A stretch of 64,000 nucleotides of DNA from Cinnamomum chago (taxonomy: Eukaryota; Streptophyta; Magnoliopsida; Laurales; Lauraceae). The notes beneath the pieces were generated by a model. It did no database searches. It was given only the letters and a program-made list of their open reading frames with translations, and was not told the DNA's origin. Both the position numbers and the translations under genes were made by a program. How positions within the stretch are numbered: the first letter of the stretch is position 1; each line of letters begins with the position of its first letter. The DNA lies in assembly GCA_038049695.1 (NCBI GenBank), contig CP142458.1, positions 62,653,501-62,717,500 of the forward strand, written 5' to 3'. Shown in pieces: positions 23,417 through 36,057 of the stretch.

Positions 23417-24198
23417 TAGGCCTGTCAATGGGACAGGACGGGCTGGGCTTGGGTTGTCCAATCTCGTCCCTAAATTGAACGAGCCTATGTCAAATCCCAT
23501 CTTGTGCGGGCCCAGGCTGGGCCAAGGCCGGGACAGGGCTTAGCAAGATTTCGAATATAAGTTAAACATTCTCTAATTATTCCTATATTACCATCGGACA
23601 CCGGGTGTGACTTGAACTGTAAACCCTCCTTGGTTTTTTTTACGAGCTTGGGACTTTAAAGGAAATGTGTTTGATAGAAAAGGGTTAAGCTGATCAAAAG
23701 ATGGCCCTGCAACAAAGATTTTGCAAAATAGAGACCAAAAAAGGAACAAACAATATTCATATAATTATATTCATCTTCAATTACCCAAAAGAATTACCAT
23801 TCAACGGACAACAAACAACTATTATGGTTTTTGGTTCCATTACATCATCACCAAACCTTGGCGAGCACTATATACCAATCCAGCTAATGACTACAATGCA
23901 GCACTTTATCTATGCCTCACATAACATGAAACATATACCAACTCTCTCTCTTCTTTCTTCTTATTCTTGTTCAAGTACTGAAATCCATGTGTTTTACTTT
24001 TGCTACTGTTCTTGCCTTGGACAGACAGGTGCATGATCGTTAAAAACACCTTGCTGGCAGGCCGAGCATTAATCCAGGCTTTAAAATCTTTGTCCAAGCC
24101 CAATCTGCTAGGCCCAATTTTTTTAAGAGCCCTATATTTCTGGGCTTGGGCCGGGCAGGGCCGGGTACCCTTTTCAACGGGCTCAATTGACAGGCTTA
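23417..24198. mobile_element. hAT-like element (family of the 12684-14021 copy)
   Basis: A 782-bp element starting TAGGCCTGTCAATGGGAC and, inward from the right, TAAGCCTGTCAATTGAGC. The flanks GACAGTTA (23409-23416) and GACAGTTT (24199-24206) match 7 of 8. The subterminal zones are rich in GGGCTGGGC/GGCCCAGG words. The open frames inside do not resemble a transposase. Confidence 0.85.
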
Positions 24199-24206
24199 GA
24201 CAGTTT

Positions 24207-25139
24207 TCTGCTGGTGATTGTAGCACGTGTGCTGCTACACTTTTGAGTGCAAGTATCGCAAAAGCAAAATCATGGCAAGAACTCAGCTTGTCTTCTTTAT
24301 GAGTTGCCCCCATTCTCCATGTAATGGACAAAACCCAATGTTATGTAGCATTAGCATGGCAAAATGAGTTTCCCATCAGGGTGGTATATCCTTTCTAAAT
24401 TGTCTAGGGTTCCTCATGTGCCTTGTGTTGGATTAGGCCTGAGTTAGTAGTCTCTGGTAAGTCCATTCACTAGGAAGGATTGAAGCTCAGATCTGGACCA
24501 GTGGTTCCATTCTTTATCTGGCCGTGCAAAAGCTGCAATAAGCAACCTGATCACGAGCTCCATAACACAAATTTTGCTGTACATGAGCCTGAGGCTACCT
24601 GTTTATGAGTGGACCTAAAATCTGGGCCCTGATGCAATCCAGGGACCTAAAGTATGTCCAAATCTTGCCATGGAAGTTGACTTGGACCCAAAAACCTGAT
24701 GGAGTACTGAGCTCATTGCTGCTGTTTTAATACTTTGGGTTACACTTGGAATGAGCAGGGATGAAATCTTTTTAGGAACTTGTTTGATCAAAACAGATGT
24801 AGTTATTAGATGAATCAACATGACCGGATTTGGGTCAACTGTTTTCCTGAACTTGACTGAGGCTCTTGAAATGGTCATTTTAATATTAAACACGGCTGAC
24901 CAGTCTAAGTAGTAGAAAAGATTGACCTCCAACCATATTTAAAATGGTTTAATTGATCATTTTTTCTACCTCTCTCTCTCTAGGATTCTCTTTCGATTTC
25001 TTCTTCATACTTATGATGAAAAAGCTGCAATTAATCTAAGCTTAGGTCCAATGCAACTGTTTTCAGGTCCTGCTTCATACTTCAGTAAAATATTAGCTCA
25101 CAATTGATGACTCTCATGCGTATCAGAATCAGGAAGACT
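24207..25139. other. Intergenic DNA, nothing recognised
   Basis: A minus-strand frame of about 105 codons at 24615-24932 has no recognisable domain, and its sequence has 'ggccctgatgcaatccaggg' wording like a dispersed repeat. I do not call it a gene. Confidence 0.35.
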
Positions 25140-26059
25140 CAGGGCGGACCCAGGTGATAACCATTTGGGGGCGGTCGCCCCGGATGGAATCAATAAATCC
25201 CTTATACCTTCAATGGGCCCCTGGCCATGCCCCACATATTTCAACAAGTCTCCCCCACCTACTTCAGTCTTGTATTGCTGTACAACAAAACAACTATTGC
25301 AGATGATTTTGCATTGCAGTCTTGCCACTTGCCACATATTGGAGTCTTGATTTGAGTAGTCTTATATTATAGTCTTGCCATGTATTGGAGTCTTATAGTA
25401 TGACTGAGTAGTCTTGTAGTGCAGGCTTGCAAGATCAATATAAAGAATACAAGTTGCATAGAGAGGGTCTTGTGTCTAGGTTAGACTTTGTTTTATTGGA
25501 GAAGTTGAAAAAGAAACATATAAAAATAGATTAAATGGGAATTGAGTGTTGTAAAAGAAGAGATTATTTTATAAAGAGAATGGATAATATAAAAAGAGAT
25601 GGGAATTGGGGGATTGAAAAAGGAGAGATGAATATTTAAAGCGAGAATGGTGTGTTTGTTTTATAGAAGAATGATTTGTAGATTATTAAAATGCCATTAA
25701 CATATGGAGTTCTCATTTGCTTTATATGTGTTAAGTGTGAGATCTAGGTTTCCTTGATTTAGTGAGATTGGGTGAACATTTTGAACGAACTAGAGTTTTT
25801 TTCAATTCCATAATCCATGGTATTGTGTCATGTTATTGTCATTCTCAATCCTTCAAATTCTCTTTGACATAAGAGTTTGCCTCTCTTTTTTCTTATAAAG
25901 GAAAGTAGGTAGTTACAAAATTATAGAAATTAAGTTTTAACTATTTATTTCTTCTTCTTTTTCATTTTTTTTTTGAAAATTCATTTATTGAACCAATGTT
26001 TATGATTATGCTATCAAAAGTTTAGCCCCACCCAAATGAAAATCCTAGGTCCGCCACTG
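25140..26059. mobile_element. hAT-like element, GGCGGACCYAGG termini
   Basis: The left end is CAGGGCGGACCCAGG; the right end, inward, is CAGTGGCGGACCTAGG. The flanks GGAAGACT (25132-25139) and GGAAGAGT (26061-26068) match 7 of 8, with one extra base beside the right end. About 920 bp, AT-rich interior, no transposase. Confidence 0.75.
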
Positions 26060-26126
26060 AGGAAGAGTGCTTGTATCTGCTGACTCTATCAGTTAGCAAT
26101 GTGGTTAGAAAGGCAACAACTTTGGA

Positions 26127-27165
26127 GGTATGGATGGCAACTGACCCTGTTTAAAAATTCCTTTGGATATGGTTGGTCGATATTTTCTTATAAATGTAAT
26201 CTTTTCCGTCAATGAATCTTACGGTGAAATTATGGGAAGAAAGTAATTCTCGAAAGTCTTTAATTAATAATCAGATCCAGGTCCAGATTTAGTTGGATTG
26301 GTTTATTAAAACAGTAATGACGATTGGTCAGCGTCAAATTGTTCTTTATTATTGTGGGTGCAATTGAAGTTTCTTTCCTACCTTTTGAAAATACTCAATA
26401 TAATAACATGATAAATAACTAACATTAACTTACCAACTATCATGAATATCAGAAACTGCTTGATTCATTGGGCCCAACCATCCTGATCAGACATTTCTAA
26501 CCATTGACAACTATTGGAAGATGATAGCAATGGGTCACCTTCATGTCACATAGATTTGATCTTCCTGTCTGCAAACTCTGGTTAACAACTAACCCGTACA
26601 ACTCGGAATTTGATAAGGGCATGTTTGATTAGAGGCATTTCTCATAAGGAATTGGACTTGTTGAGAATTTATTACATGATGTAACTGACATCTTGTGCCC
26701 CGGGCATTCCAAATGCTTTTGATGCAAGAATTTAGAATTCCAAACCACTTGAAAAGGCACTTTTAGCTGTATGAATTTTCAGAATTCCAAATGTTAGAGG
26801 GGGGTTGAGCATTTGTAATTCTACTTTGGGGGACAGCATTTGGAATTTTAAGAAGATTCTTACCATTCTTCTAACCAAACAGGCCCTTTTATTCATGCTT
26901 TACATTCTGACTATTAACCAAAATCAGGTATGGATGGCAACTGATCCTGTTTAAAAATTCCTGATATAGATTGTTTTGGGTCTAGATCCACAGATTTGGC
27001 TGCATTAATAATCAAATCCAGGTCCAGATTTAGATGGATTGGGTTATAACAACAGTAATGACGATTGGTCAGCGTCAATTGGAAGATTTCTAAGCATTTA
27101 CCACTATTGGAAGATGATAGCAATGGGTCACCTTCTTGCCACATTGATTTGATGTTTAGGATCAT
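26127..27165. repeat. Diverged direct duplication of about 250-400 bp, split by insertions
   Basis: Blocks GGTATGGATGGCAACTGA, CCAGGTCCAGATTTAG, GACGATTGGTCAGCGTCAA and GGAAGATGATAGCAATGGGT occur in the same order at 26127-26560 and again at 26925-27165. The first copy carries about 170 extra bases. A MITE lies between them. Confidence 0.8.
26617..26886. mobile_element. MITE with GGGCMTGTTTGRTT ends
   Basis: 270 bp. The left end GGGCATGTTTGATTAGA and the right end, inward GGGCCTGTTTGGTTAGA, are inverted. The word GGCCTGTTTGGTT is very common at MITE ends in plants. The superfamily is unclear because no target duplication can be fixed. Confidence 0.7.
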
Positions 27166-27169
27166 TATT

Positions 27170-29544
27170 TTATTCAGGGTCTCAATTTTAACTATTAACT
27201 AAAATCATCTTCTTTGGACTTTGCAATCCATTCACAGACTGTTATTATTTTACCGTCCATTTCATGGTCTTAAAATAGATTAAAATAGATTAACGACAAT
27301 TCCTAGTGAATCTGACTTTCGTTAGATCTCCACACGCCTCACATGGTGGCCACTATCGGAGGCGTCATTTGATTTTTATTTTTTCTAAAATGGGGGTATA
27401 AACCTTGTTTCCATGCCTTACTAATAAGTGGGTTGAAACCTAATAATTAAGATCTGCCGTGGTATACTGTGGCCCAGTTTTTTTTACCAGTTCATGTTCT
27501 GATTATCGATTTGCATTGTTAAAAAAAAAAAAAAATTTAGATAATAAACAATGGCACATATTCCATTTGGCTTGTTGTGGGGCATTTGGCCGGCAAGGAA
27601 TTTTAGTTACTGGTCCCTCTGATTCATTTAGTTCAACCACTTATTCAAAAGGTCATGGGACCATTTGATGGCAATAGTTTACCTTCCAGCTGCATTGAGT
27701 GAACATGTAGTGCCATGATCTTATTAGGATGTTGATTATGGACTAATGATCAAAATTTTTCTGCTGCCAATTTGGAAACTTAATCAGGCATCTCATGAAA
27801 TTGTTGGGCTATTACCATTCTTGCATTATTTTAAAATCTGTGCAATGGTCCTATTCCTATCTACTATAAATCTCACCTACTCATTCAACATGGCTTCTGT
27901 TTACCAAACAAAAAAGCCATGGCTTCCATAAGTAGACGTGGATCCAAAATTTACTTCAGTCAGAGTACACCCTTCCAATGGATAATCACATACAAAAACA
28001 TAATATTTTTTATTTTTATTTTTTATAACAACGCCCATACATCTTGACACAACCTCAAAAAGGTCTCCTACATTTTGTGTTTTTACTAACATTTGTCCGA
28101 AATAACCATCTAACCCTACCAAATGGTGATGATACTCTCCGGTTCTTTGATTTTAACCAAAAAATAATGAAATGATAAATTTTTCGGAACACTCTTTTTT
28201 ACAAATGCTCTCTTTTAGGCTTTCATATAGGAGTTCACCTTTGGTTTATACAATCTATTCACATACACAAGGACCATTAATTAGACCATATCCCTTTTCG
28301 CACTATTTTGGACATTAGTCGCCATTCAATTTTATTATAAGAAGCTTAGGCAATGCCTAGTTATTAAACTTTGAGGACTTAAGGCAGAGAGTTTGAATCA
28401 TTTGATCCACTCGATATTACGTATTCCTAATACACATCCAAGCCTTTCCATCGTCATCATGAATCAAGGTAGGCCCCACTTAACTTGTATTGAGTCATGA
28501 GACTTGCTAAGTTAAAGCAAGGGTATTTTTATAATTTCTCCAAAAAAATGTTTCACTGTCAGACTAGAGTGGTTCAATTAAAAGTACAAGATGGAGGGGA
28601 GGGAGTGGTTCAATTAAAAGTACAAGATGGAGGGGAGGGAGGCTCTAACTTATTTCATTGATGTTAATACTGTGTTTTTTTAGATGTGATCAATTCAACT
28701 CCAATTTCAACTCTAATTAAATTGAGCTTTGTGTTGTGGTGTCTATAGATCTATTACTGTGTGATAATATTTTGGGCTCATCAAGAAGAAGATTTTCTTA
28801 AAAAACAAAAAGAGAGTGAGAAAGTTAAAATTAGGAAAAGGCAATATGAAGTATGATTTCTTCAAAACACTCGTTTCTTCTTCTAAGCGCTCTCCATCCC
28901 TTTCAAAACGTCTATATCTTTTCACTCCTTTCTCTAACGTCTCTGAAGCAACTTTCTTTGAAAAGAAGGAAAGCAGAAGAGAAAGATAGCGTGATTTTAA
29001 TAAAGTAAGATAAGAAAGAATTGATGATGGGTGATGAATGTGTCTGTCCTGTTGTGAATGAAGTTGCCTGCCGTTGTCTTGTATTGAATGATGATAAAAA
29101 AGACAACTAACATCATTTACTAGGATTCCCAATTGCTGACCCATCTTTCTTTCTCTATGCCAAGACAACAAAGGGTGCTACAGCCTACAGGTGGAGCCCT
29201 TTGGTCGAGTACCATCGCATGAGTCCTTTTATGAGGCAGCAGTCCCCCCCAGCTACCTGGGCATTAATTGGTCAAGTCCATTTGGGGGATCCCATGTAGA
29301 TGCATGACAGTCAAGAATCAAAAGATGAATATTATTGGCCGCAAATTAAAATTTGATTAAACAATTTTGTGTCTTTAATTTCTTCATCATTCATTTTGTC
29401 AATACATTTATGCATATTGATAAGAACCTGGGATGGATAATTTATGGTTAATGGCAGATTAGGGTAGTGTGTGTTAGTGTGGGGGCAAGGTGTTAATTTA
29501 AGTGGGACAGGCATGTGAGGAGATAGGCGAACTGCCCCTGTCAA
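27170..29544. other. Intergenic DNA with one small tandem repeat
   Basis: A 36-bp unit GTGGTTCAATTAAAAGTACA... is present twice, identical, at 28569-28640. No gene-like frame: a 142-codon minus-strand frame at 28743-29171 is low-complexity and has no domain. Confidence 0.4.
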
Positions 29545-29810
29545 TAGTGTTGCAAATAGGTTGGTTCTGGGCCGGAATCATACTGGATCCGGACTCAGAC
29601 CCAGTTTTAGTTTCGGATCCAATTCCGAGTCGAAACCTATTTTGTTGGTTTTAGACCCGATTCCAATTAGAGGATCCGGATTCGGTTCGGGAACATAGTT
29701 TGACTAAAGGATAGGGATATAGTTCCAAAACCAATTCAGACTTATTGCTTTTTTTTTTTTTTTTAAACTTAAAATAAGGATATCACTCAACTTATAATAG
29801 TGCATTAGTC

Positions 29811-29849
<39 letters not shown>

Positions 29850-30092
29850 GTATTGGGCTCAAAGTGATTTTGAGCTAAATTTGAACACTGGAGACTCATA
29901 TGTCAGGTCTTGTGTCCACCGGTTGGAACCAATATGGATCTGGAATCAGACCCTTTTATCAATCGAAATTTAAATTGGGTTTTAGACCCAGACCGTTTGT
30001 CAGTTGGAATCTAAAACAGGTTCCAAACCTGGTTTTTGACGGATTGTAACCTACAGGTGATTGGAAAATCAGGTATGCACTTGCATCCCTAC
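29545..30092. mobile_element. hAT-like element, TAGGGATG family, copy A
   Basis: The ends TAGTGTTGCAAATAGG and, inward from the right, TAGGTAGGGATGCAAGTG match copies at 33713-34535 and 52690-53056. The interior repeats GGTTCC/GGAACC and GACCCGG words. The flanks CCTGTCAA and CCTATTAG match only 5 of 8, so the insertion is old. It holds a (TA)n run at about 29813-29846. Confidence 0.6.
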
Positions 30093-30916
30093 CTATTAGA
30101 GGAACTGAAAAAGCTACTTTGCCTTTAAAGTTGAGCTACAACTTCCTAGATTAGGATGTGTTAATGGGGCCAAGAGTGCTAGTAGAACCTAATGTGATGG
30201 TCGTGAAGAACTCTTACAGGTCTAATATTTTGACCCATTTTGAATTTAGGTCCATTGCATCAACCTGAATAAAATCCAGGTCCTTGGATTTCATACATGA
30301 AAACTAAATGCCCGAGGCCACAGCTATAGGTTATATATAGGGGAATTTTGTCCTAGGGTACAATGAAGATTGAAAATCCTGCACCTTCTTCGTATGTGGA
30401 GTCCAGATCTCCTATTTCGGACTCATGCGTGTGAGCCTCCTAAAGGCGAAAACTTTACTACATTATATTATGTACGGAGAAAGTCTTTTTCACAGGGGTA
30501 CTACCATGTAACTTTTTCTTAGGGGACCTATATGCAAAAATCACCCAAGATTGTCAGAAAACTTGGGAGGCCATGTTCACCCTCTCCCCCTTGTTATGAG
30601 ACACACACATGAGAATATTATATTAGTATAAGGAATCAGAGTGTGACTGAAACACTTGGGGTGGAAGGTCCAACAGTGGAAAGACCAGACTTAAATTAAA
30701 ATAGAATTGAAGCAAAAGATAAATTATTAGGGAGATTGCCTGCATTTGGCCGCTGCTACTTGTCTTGACTGAGTTTTGTGACAAAATTGTAAGATGATTG
30801 GAGAATACAACATTAATTTTCTTTTCCATTCATGTACTTCCAATTGGAACTTTTTTTTTTGTTTCTTAATTGTCTAGCAGACGGAAGTCTGGATTCCTCA
30901 GCCCCATCTAATTATT

Positions 30917-31265
30917 TAGGGATGTAAAAGGCTCGGTTCTAGCCTTCTAGGTCAGAAGGTTACTGTGAACTTGAAATCGTTTATGGATTTGGTTCCTTCT
31001 TTGAACCTGTTTTCTTGATTCTAGACCCGATTCTAACAAAATGACCCAGATTCGGTTCTGATTCCGGCACTAGTTCTAACTAGAAGATTGGGATCCAATT
31101 CCAAAATTGGTTTTGACTTTGTTTTCATTTGTTTTTATTATTATCTTAAAATAAGGATATCATTCAACTTACAATAGTGTATCAAATCTATTGCATTCAT
31201 AAAAATGTTCAACCAAAGTTGGTTTTGAGCTATAGTTTGCAACATTAGAGACCCGTATCTTAGAT
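30917..31265. mobile_element. Partial hAT-like element, TAGGGATG family
   Basis: The left end TAGGGATGTAAAAGGCTC and interior (GATTCTAGACCCGATTC, the 'aaaataaggatatcattcaac' block also present in copy A) belong to this family. No right terminus is found. Confidence 0.5.
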
Positions 31266-33712
31266 CCTAGGCGGAGGGTTCTGTTCTTCTTAAACTGTTT
31301 GAATTTTCAATAGGTGGGCCCCTCCATGGGTTCCACTCATTGAAAGTGTCTAGGATCCCTGACTTGATTCCCCAACATGACGCGCCAAATTGACGTTTCA
31401 CAACGTTACCAACAAGTCTAGGGTGGAGCCCAAGTGGTCCATCTTCTTTACTTTTAAACAACTCTATCACTTTATTTATTCTTGAGTTCTCTTTTATATA
31501 CTTTTAATGAAGATCCGATGCATGATCCTTGGGAGAAACAAGTGGCCGACCTATGATGTTTTCTATAAAGGGGGTTACTATATAAAAAGAATTCCTAGGG
31601 GCCTATATGAAAAATATCGAAAGATGTTAACTTTTTTTTGTTTGTTCCAACCCTAATGAGGCATTTGTGCAATGTCTTTAGCTGCGTTTGAGCACAAATG
31701 TGCCCTAAAAACAGCAGCCAAGCAAACAAACATACCATGATTCAAATCATCCAACCTGTGAATCATAGGGTGGTAGCTGTGGATAGTATACCCGCACACT
31801 CTCATCCACGCATCGATCCCTACGTGGGTAGGTTTGTTTATTCTCCCTGGCCACCAATCCAACATGGGCGGAAAGAAAGAGGAAAAGAGAAAAAGAAAAA
31901 GAAAATCATCCAATCAATTGCCTTTTAGGCCCAAAAATATGACACAGGTTGGGATCATTAATCAAATGTATCAAATATATTATAAGTGGATTTCTTGGCT
32001 TATTTGGCCTTGTGGGAATATGAACCATTCTAGTTTTCTCATTTTTCAGTTTGAGAATTAATTGAATTGCAGGTCTTTCTTTTCTTTTCTTTTTTTTGCT
32101 GAAAAAAAAACTATATAAATTCAGTTGTACCTAATTCCAGGGCAGATATGAGCTTCTTATTCAGAAAATTAATTCTTGAGTTTTGTCCCTGCAGAAGAAA
32201 GATGTTTGGTTTAATTCCTACTAGAAGTAAACCAGCCCCATTAAATTATCTAAACCCTTGATTTAATAGCTTCGAAGTTAAATGGTCCTTTAGATTCAAC
32301 CCAGGGGTGATTATGAGCCGGAAAGAGTGTCAAATTGGGCCTTGTTCCAATTAGGGTCCTGTAGGTCAGGTGGAGGTGAACTAGGTAAACTGATGAAAGG
32401 TGGGCCCTAGTGGGTCTCATGGACCTGGGCCATGTATTATGAGAAAGTTGTTGTGCTGGACATTTTTGTGCTTACAATCCCCCAACAAGCAGAATGAGTC
32501 AAGATGGAAGGGAATCATAGCTACCATCAACATCATGAGAGCACATACCTCACTTGTAGTGCATGTCCTCCATTTAGGGCCAAGGTGGCACTTTCTGCAG
32601 AGTACCTGTGCCCTGATCAGTCACCTGGGCATCAAGCACAAGGATTTGGGCCACTCATTAGACTGTCAACAGCCCGGACTCCAGGTGGGCCCATAAGATG
32701 GAAAGTGTTCTTGTACGAGCAGACTGCATGTGGGACTTTGCAGCTCCTGGGTGCACTTTTGATATGTGCAGCTCCTTTGATACTCTTGAGTCTTGACATC
32801 CCATGTTTTGGTAGGTGCAATTTTACGATGATTGAACCTTCACTCACCCTTATATCAATAAAACCCGATGGTTAAAGTGCCTGTTAAACCAAAGGGTAGG
32901 ATAATCCGGTTGGAGCTGATTTTTTTTTTTGCTCCACCTTTTCTATAAGGAGAACTTTCCATCTGCCGTACTTCCATTGATAAACATGCATATAAGTGGA
33001 CCCATGAGCTAATACGCCCAGAGGAGAACAATCTCCCTCTTTAGACAATTTAGGATCGAGTTAATTTACAATTGAGGATTCCATGTGCGGGTTTGACACG
33101 CGCAAACAATCCAAGAGCTTGGACTTGAGTGTTGTCTATTTGGAAGGGTGCCGCACCAAATTATGAAAAATGGTTTGCGTTTGCATAGTGTTATGTAAAC
33201 ATGCCCTAGGCATTCTAGACCCTTGCCTTTTTGTTTTTATATAACTAAATTCCTAAAATAATAAGAAATGCATTGCCAAAAGTGGCTAAAATTGAATAAA
33301 TATAAGGGAGGATTCATGAATGACCATTAGATAATTTCTCCTTTTATAGAAAATAAATTAAAGGAAGATTGAGAAGAAATACCAAACCAACCTCCTAATA
33401 AATCAAATCTCACCAAAACGATGGATCAATCATTCCATCTACATCTCTACTTTATATCATTTCCCCCTCACCTCTTTTAAGTGCATTTGTGCAACAAGAG
33501 GAATCCCTAATAGAGAGAAAAAGAAAACTTGTTTTCGTTTTACATGCATTCCTTTTGTGATTGTTTAATGTGATGCATCTTTCTTTAAAAAAAAAAAAAT
33601 GAACTAATGTTCTTCGATGAAGAGGATTTCAATTTTCCATGTGAGAGGTAGAGAAATCTTCCCTCTCATGAAAACGACAATCCTGAAGGAGCTGAATCCT
33701 TTCGCTGACGTC
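31266..33712. other. Intergenic DNA, no gene
   Basis: 32220-32400 is another copy of the dispersed repeat noted in the GPX intron. Open frames at 31653-31928 and 32400-32875 overlap on both strands and lack domains. I see nothing else. Confidence 0.35.
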
Positions 33713-34535
33713 TAGGGTTACAAATAGGTTGGTTTCGATTCGGATCCATGGTGGACCCGAAACCGGAACCATTAAGGAAAATGTGAAACCGGATTCGGAC
33801 CCGGAACCATTTTAGAATCGGTTTCTTGGCTCCGGAATCGGAACCAGAACCATATATGGGACTGGTCAGGATCTGAATATGAGTTTAGGTAGAGAATGAT
33901 ATTAGAAAAATATGGTTTTTATGAGAGGTTTTTGAAAAAACAAGGTAATATGTCATAGGGGTGTACACGGATCAGATTGGTGCGGATTAGGTCAAATCTG
34001 TCACCAATCCGTTACTTATGCATTGATGGATTTGGAATCCGTCATCAATCCGTGGATGTTAAAAACCGATTCGATCCAATTCGTGGAGGACCAAATATGA
34101 TCGGTTTAATCCGTTCAATCTGTTGAATCTAATGTTAAATAAAGAGGTCTAACCATCCACAAAAAAATACAAATTACAAATATATTTAAACCCCTTAACT
34201 TATATTTTGACCCTTCAGTGTTTTTTTATTGATATTTAATGTCAATGATTGGATCGGATTGAATCCGCGGATTGAGGGTGAAATTCGTCATCAATCCATT
34301 GCTAACGGATTATAAAATCTTCAATCCGTCACCACTCCATTTACCTTCAGTTTAGTTAAAAATCCGCAGATCGGATCGGATCAGTTTTACGGATCAGCAA
34401 ATTCTTTGTACACACTCAATATGTCAGGTTTCTAGTCCACGAGTCCAAACCAAGGGGGAATCAGATCCGGACCCGGTTTTTAAGTGTTTGGAACTTCCGG
34501 ATAATCGAAGAATTAGGGGCCCATTTACATCCCTA
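33713..34535. mobile_element. hAT-like element, TAGGGATG family, copy B, carrying a nested hAT
   Basis: The ends TAGGGTTACAAATAGG and, inward from the right, TAGGGATGTAAATGGGCC pair. The flanks CTGACGTC (33705-33712) and CTGACACC (34536-34543) match 6 of 8. Interior has repeated GAAACCGGAACC words. It is interrupted by the element at 33956-34418. Confidence 0.75.
33956..34418. mobile_element. Non-autonomous hAT element nested in copy B
   Basis: 463 bp. A perfect 8-bp duplication ATATGTCA flanks it (33948-33955 and 34419-34426). The ends are TAGGGGTGTACACGG and, inward from the right, TGAGTGTGTACAAAG. The subterminal zones carry many ATCCG/CGGAT words (CGGATCAGAT, TCAATCCGT). Confidence 0.9.
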
Positions 34536-34899
34536 CTGACACCTAAAAGTCATTTTCGGAACACATTTTACCATAAATTCCTAGAATTCAATTTCATGCA
34601 AACAAAAGGGCCGGCACAAGGCTAGTGTAAATGGACCTAGGTCCCGACCGGTTCGAGGCCCATTTACAACCTTACTGCTGTGTTCCCCACCATGAGGAAG
34701 AAGATGTTTGGTGTATATCCCACAGCAGACGTGGGAATCTCTCTGTTGTCTTTTCCTGTCCAAAGAAGGAAAAGGTGGATTTGAAAATGAAACAGTTGGG
34801 ATTTTAAAATCTTTCTCAAGCAAAGGAAGGAAAAATGTTTTAAGAAATCAGAAGAATGAAAAACTTGAATTACCCATGAATGATGTGTAAAAGTTTCAA

Positions 34900-36057
34900 T
34901 TTTCAATATCATGGGCCACTTCTCTCACTTCAACAGGTTCATCTTCTACTTCCTGTTCTTTCCATTCAATTTGTGATGTGAGTTTTCTTTACTTGTTAAA
35001 GGCTTTATGGTTTCTGCTTTTATATAAATCCAGGCACTGTTTTAGGGGGTTATGAGAAATATTTCAAAATCATACATGAATCACCTTGCCTTTTTATCAT
35101 TTTTCAAAAGTTGAACTTGGGTGATCTTTTGTTTTCTGTGAGTCATGAAGAATCTTTCTTCTATGTAAATTTTCACGGTGGGTTTTCATTATTTAGTGAG
35201 GAATTCACAGCTTCTGGATTTGTGAAAGTCTGTCTTTTGTTTTTGGTTGAAAGAGGATGAGATCATGTCTCTTCTCTCACGTAGAGCTGTTTTTTGTTTG
35301 TAATCTTGATGTTGAATGAATCATTCTAATGGTATGAAGCCTTCTTTCTGTGCAAAATTCTTGCAAAGTGGAATTCTGTTTTCATTTATTTTTGAATGTT
35401 CTGGTGTGCAGTGTTGTAAATATCCAGTTATCTGTTGAGAAGAATTGTTTTAGTTGTTGGGATTTCTTTTTTTCTTTTCTACCTTTGGGTTTGTGTGATT
35501 GCTTCCATGTATAGTTCGTCTCCTGGTTTCTCAAAGAAGGATGGCTGCTCATCTAATGATTTCTTGATTTCTTGATAGTCTTGGAGCAAAAGATTTATTG
35601 CGAGAAGAAGGCTTTTCTTATCTACCCAATTCCCACAAACTGTCAGGTAAAAAGCTACACATTCCCTTCTTCACCCTTCCTTCATTTTCTAGTGTCACAG
35701 CAGTTTTTCATGTTTGGTCCCATACACATGCTCTGTATTCAGTTCCTTAAGTTGAATTGATTAACTAGAGTGCTTTATATACCACCGCTTTTAATTTCAG
35801 GAGGATAACTTTTCATGGATTTGGTGTCTTTCATTTCAGATTAATATTCCTTAGGATTTAATCAGTGTTTGATTTTGCTAATGGCTTCAGCTCAAGAGGA
35901 AGCGGTCAGAAACTGGATATGTGATAATTCTATGATTTAATTTGAGAGTTTGTAACAGCTATTTGGTTATATTTGAGTTTTGGTACAGATACCATTCTTC
36001 ATCTGATACTGTATAGGTGTGAACTTTGATTCCTTTGTGGACTTGAGTGTATGTGCA
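34900..36057 (+). promoter_or_regulatory. Likely promoter and spliced 5' UTR of the GTD-binding gene
   Basis: A T-rich, non-repetitive region directly precedes the coding exon. A good acceptor ends at about 36017 (ACTGTATAG), 40 bp before the start codon, which suggests that a 5' UTR intron lies here. The first exon cannot be placed with confidence. Confidence 0.4.

Noticed and set aside
23701-24331. Overlapping open frames of 100-141 codons on both strands
   Set aside because: They lie inside the 23417-24198 hAT element, have no domain, and follow its GC-rich terminal wording.
28743-29171. 142-codon minus-strand frame
   Set aside because: Low-complexity Ser/Phe/Lys-rich sequence with no domain, splice context or support.
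36019-36057. Extra N-terminal residues of the GTD-binding protein
   Set aside because: They begin with GTG directly behind a splice acceptor; the first ATG in frame is at 36058.
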